From: an uncultured Caulobacterales bacterium
Lineage (GTDB): Bacteria; Pseudomonadota; Alphaproteobacteria; Caulobacterales; Maricaulaceae
Direction: 5' to 3'
NCBI GenBank assembly: GCA_947503715.1
Contig: CANNER010000004.1
Location: 186,001 to 250,000 of the forward strand
Length of the DNA stretch: 64,000 nucleotides
In this document: positions 61,967 through 64,000 of the stretch, in pieces
How positions within the stretch are numbered: position 1 is the first letter of the stretch
Layout: each line of letters begins with the position of its first letter
The notes under the pieces: generated by a model
Databases searched by the model: none
Told to the model about the DNA's origin: nothing
What the model saw: only the letters and a program-made list of their open reading frames with translations
Program-made: the position numbers and the translations under genes

Positions 61967-62969
61967 TATTGTTCTAAAATCCAAACGTTTCCGCGAGGAG
62001 CGCCAAGCGGATTGGAAGGAGATGGAACGTCTTCTTTCGCGCATTGAGGCGTCATCCGTGCGTGGCCTGTCGGATGAGGAATTAATTGCATTGCCCCGTA
62101 TGTATCGCGCGACACTCTCTTCGCTTTCCGTGGCCCGCGCGACGTCTTTGGACCAAAGCGTCGTGAGCTATTTGGAGAGTCTGTCCACCCGCGCCTATTA
62201 CGTCATTTACGGCTCCCAGAAACGTTTGCGAGACCGTATCATCAGTTTCTTTGCCCGCGACTGGCCACTGGCCGTGCAGAGCGCGTGGAAGGATACGCTC
62301 GCCTCCTCCCTGATTTTCTTTCTCGGCGGTTTAGTCGGCTTCGTCCTTGTCGCGAATAATCCGGATTGGTTCTACGCTTTTATGGATGAAAGCATGGCGT
62401 CCGGTCGCACACCCGACGCGTCGGAAGAATTCTTGCGGGACACGATTTACGGGGATCACGATACGGGCGGGTTGGCCGCTTTCGCCGCCTATCTGTTTTC
62501 AAATAATAGTCGCGTCTCAATTCTGGCCTTTGCGCTGGGTTTTGCCTTTGCACTGCCGACAGTGGCTCTGCTTCTTTATAACGGCTTATCAATCGGGGCT
62601 TTCATCGCGGTCTTTACCGAAAAAGATCTCGGGTTCGAAATTGGTGGCTGGCTCTCCATTCACGGCACAACGGAGTTATTTGCGATTGCCCTCGCCGGTG
62701 CGGGTGGTTTCATGATTGGACGGGCCGTCGCCTTCCCCGGCGATATGAGCCGGATGGAGTCGCTGCGGTCCAAATCTGAAGAAGCCTCCATCATGTTGGG
62801 CGGTGTCGTTGTCATGCTACTCGTCGCCGGATTGCTGGAAGGATTCGGGCGGCAGCTCATTCAAAATGATTGGGTGCGTTACGGTATTGGGGGCGGAATG
62901 TTGCTCTTCTGGCTGCTCTATTTCTTCCTGCCCCGCAAAAGCTTTCACCCGCTGGAGGAAGAGTCGTGA
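61956..62969 (+). CDS. Stage II sporulation protein M-like (SpoIIM/DUF95) membrane protein
   Basis: A 337-residue membrane protein with five or six segments in the C-terminal two-thirds. The cytoplasmic N-terminus has FREERQADWKEMERLLSRIE, and the family signature FIAVFTEKDLGFEIGGWLSIHGTTELFAI is near residue 210. The name refers to the family; there is no sporulation here. It overlaps the DUF58 gene by 11 bases and the RDD gene by four. Confidence 0.9.
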   Translation: MRSDIVLKSKRFREERQADWKEMERLLSRIEASSVRGLSDEELIALPRMYRATLSSLSVARATSLDQSVVSYLESLSTRAYYVIYGSQKRLRDRIISFFARDWPLAVQSAWKDTLASSLIFFLGGLVGFVLVANNPDWFYAFMDESMASGRTPDASEEFLRDTIYGDHDTGGLAAFAAYLFSNNSRVSILAFALGFAFALPTVALLLYNGLSIGAFIAVFTEKDLGFEIGGWLSIHGTTELFAIALAGAGGFMIGRAVAFPGDMSRMESLRSKSEEASIMLGGVVVMLLVAGLLEGFGRQLIQNDWVRYGIGGGMLLFWLLYFFLPRKSFHPLEEES

Positions 62970-63832
62970 GCAGCGCGACGTTTCAAACACAACTGCCGCC
63001 CGGACGCCGCCATTTGGTCACACCGGAGGGCGTGGACCTTCAGGTTGAACTGGCCGATGTCGGCACACGGATCGGGGCCTTTGCACTCGACCTGATCATT
63101 ATCGTTGTCGTGTTCATTGCTGCGGCTTGGACGCTCACACTCATGTGGACCGAGAGCGCCTTTACGCTTCTCATCCTGATCGCCTTCTTTCTACGCAGTT
63201 TCTATTTCACCTTGTTTGAATTAGGTCGCCGCGCCGCCACACCAGGAAAGATGATGATGAAAATCCGCGTCGCCGCACGCGGCAAAGCCCGTCTATCTGC
63301 GGCCTCCGTCTTTGCCCGCAATGCTCTCCGGGAGATTGGATTTTTCCTCCCCATCGGATTTATCTTTGGCATTGGCAGTGGCGGTGTCGATGGCTGGATG
63401 AGTTTATTGGCGGCAATATGGGCCGGTGTTTTTCTGTTTTTCCCGCTCTTTAATAAAGATAGATTGCGGGTCGGAGACCTCGTCGCGGGCACCTGGGTTG
63501 TACGGTCGCCGCGCCCCCTTCTCGCGGCGGATTTGGTTGAGACTAAGCTTTCTGACGCGCCAAGTGCTTCGGATAAATTCGTCTTCACGCCTACACAAAT
63601 TGACGCTTACGGCATTAAAGAATTACACGTCCTAGAGGATGTTCTCCGCGCCCGTGACCCCCAAGTCGTCGCCGATGTCGCAATGCGCATCCGGACGAAA
63701 ATCGGCTGGGTTTGGGAAATGGGCGAGAGCGATTACGGCTTTCTCAAAGCCTATTACGCCGCGCTACGCGGACGGCTGGAGAGCCAAATGTTAATGGGTG
63801 TACGACGCAAGGATAAGTTCGATACGCGGTAA
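62966..63832 (+). CDS. RDD-family membrane protein
   Basis: A 288-residue protein starting at GTG 62966, overlapping the preceding stop by four bases (GTGA). The RDD domain has RIGAFALDLIIIVVVFIAAAW and a later FELGRRAATPGKMMMKIRV, with two or three membrane segments between residues 30 and 175. The C-terminal 110 residues are cytoplasmic. RDD proteins close several MoxR clusters; a role in transport or envelope is suspected. Confidence 0.87.
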   Translation: MSSATFQTQLPPGRRHLVTPEGVDLQVELADVGTRIGAFALDLIIIVVVFIAAAWTLTLMWTESAFTLLILIAFFLRSFYFTLFELGRRAATPGKMMMKIRVAARGKARLSAASVFARNALREIGFFLPIGFIFGIGSGGVDGWMSLLAAIWAGVFLFFPLFNKDRLRVGDLVAGTWVVRSPRPLLAADLVETKLSDAPSASDKFVFTPTQIDAYGIKELHVLEDVLRARDPQVVADVAMRIRTKIGWVWEMGESDYGFLKAYYAALRGRLESQMLMGVRRKDKFDTR

Positions 63833-63837
63833 TACGT

Positions 63838-64000
63838 TCAACACTCAATCACATTGACCGCCAAGCCGCCCTGGCTCGTTTCTTTATACTTGCTGCTCAT
63901 ATCAAGACCCGTTTGGCGCATGGTTTCAATCACCTGATCCAGACTGACTTTGCCGTGTCCCGTCCCGTGGAGGGCGAGCCGTGCGGCATTGGCCGCCTTG
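63838..64000 (-). CDS. sdaA: L-serine ammonia-lyase, C-terminal end (partial)
   Basis: Only the last 53 residues are in the window; the gene continues beyond base 64000. The visible sequence contains [14 protein letters not shown] then [22 protein letters not shown], the conserved C-terminus of bacterial L-serine dehydratases, which split serine to pyruvate and ammonia using a 4Fe-4S cluster. The C-terminal Cys is a cluster ligand or tail residue in this family. It is convergent with the RDD gene. Confidence 0.9.
   Translation of the reverse strand, partial: KAANAARLALHGTGHGKVSLDQVIETMRQTGLDMSSKYKETSQGGLAVNVIEC

Noticed and set aside
1-64000. CRISPR arrays or intact insertion sequences
   Set aside because: I saw no regularly spaced direct repeats and no transposase gene in the window.

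Overview
The window looks like part of an alphaproteobacterial chromosome with moderate G+C. The core order rpmH-rnpA-yidC-engB-argB, def-fmt-truA linkage, a LOV histidine kinase and many short overlapping operons point that way. A marine Hyphomonadaceae/Maricaulales-type bacterium is possible, but I cannot fix the genus.

Left part (1-16.9 kb) is accessory DNA. Positions 1-7987 hold a seven-gene, leftward type I restriction-modification operon: a one-TRD HsdS-like protein, hsdM, rhuM, hsdS, a HAD phosphatase, a SIR2-like (DUF4917-type) protein and hsdR (cut by the window edge). Neighbouring genes overlap by 4 bases, except rhuM/hsdS, which overlap by about 14. The SIR2-like and HAD genes inside the operon are the most interesting candidate for an undescribed defence variant. 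A palindrome-rich leader, a small helical ORF and a leftward tyrosine integrase follow. A 17-bp copy of the tRNA-Arg 3' end (10060-10076) lies between this integrase and a divergent P4-type integrase. The intact tRNA-Arg(ACG), with the matching copy, is at 16.83-16.90 kb. The 6.8 kb between the two copies is a second small island. It carries an AlpA-like regulator, small phage-type DNA-binding proteins, a 755-bp structured non-coding stretch, a cut nuclease-like ORF, a two-gene unit ending in a PIN-domain nuclease, and a tRNA-Phe-like gene with a damaged acceptor stem. Short direct repeats resembling integrase arm sites occur near both ends.

Middle part (17-35 kb) is chromosomal: GNAT acetyltransferase and S58 peptidase; two Crp/Fnr regulators followed by a LOV kinase (probably a light/redox signalling unit); a radical SAM protein with UdgX-type uracil-DNA glycosylase; an SSS symporter; an exported protein of unknown function; a lipoprotein gamma-glutamyltransferase; a DUF421 protein; a histidine kinase; and a DUF547/TVP38/flavin oxidoreductase cluster.

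Right part (35-64 kb) holds housekeeping genes: rpmH, rnpA, yidC, engB, argB; a DUF1036 protein and a nucleotidase; def, fmt and truA with unknown companions; msrA, N-formylglutamate amidohydrolase and a carboxylate-amine ligase; tRNA-Ser(GGA); a Nudix hydrolase and a BaiN-type flavoprotein; the 5-oxoprolinase genes pxpABC opposite a TauE/SafE permease; a pabBC fusion; a CorA/ZntB transporter; and a six-gene cluster DUF4129-DUF4350-MoxR-DUF58-SpoIIM-RDD. The window ends in the 3' end of an L-serine ammonia-lyase. An 830-bp gene-free convergent interval at 46.06-46.89 kb contains an inverted pair of GC-rich repeats and a long hairpin.
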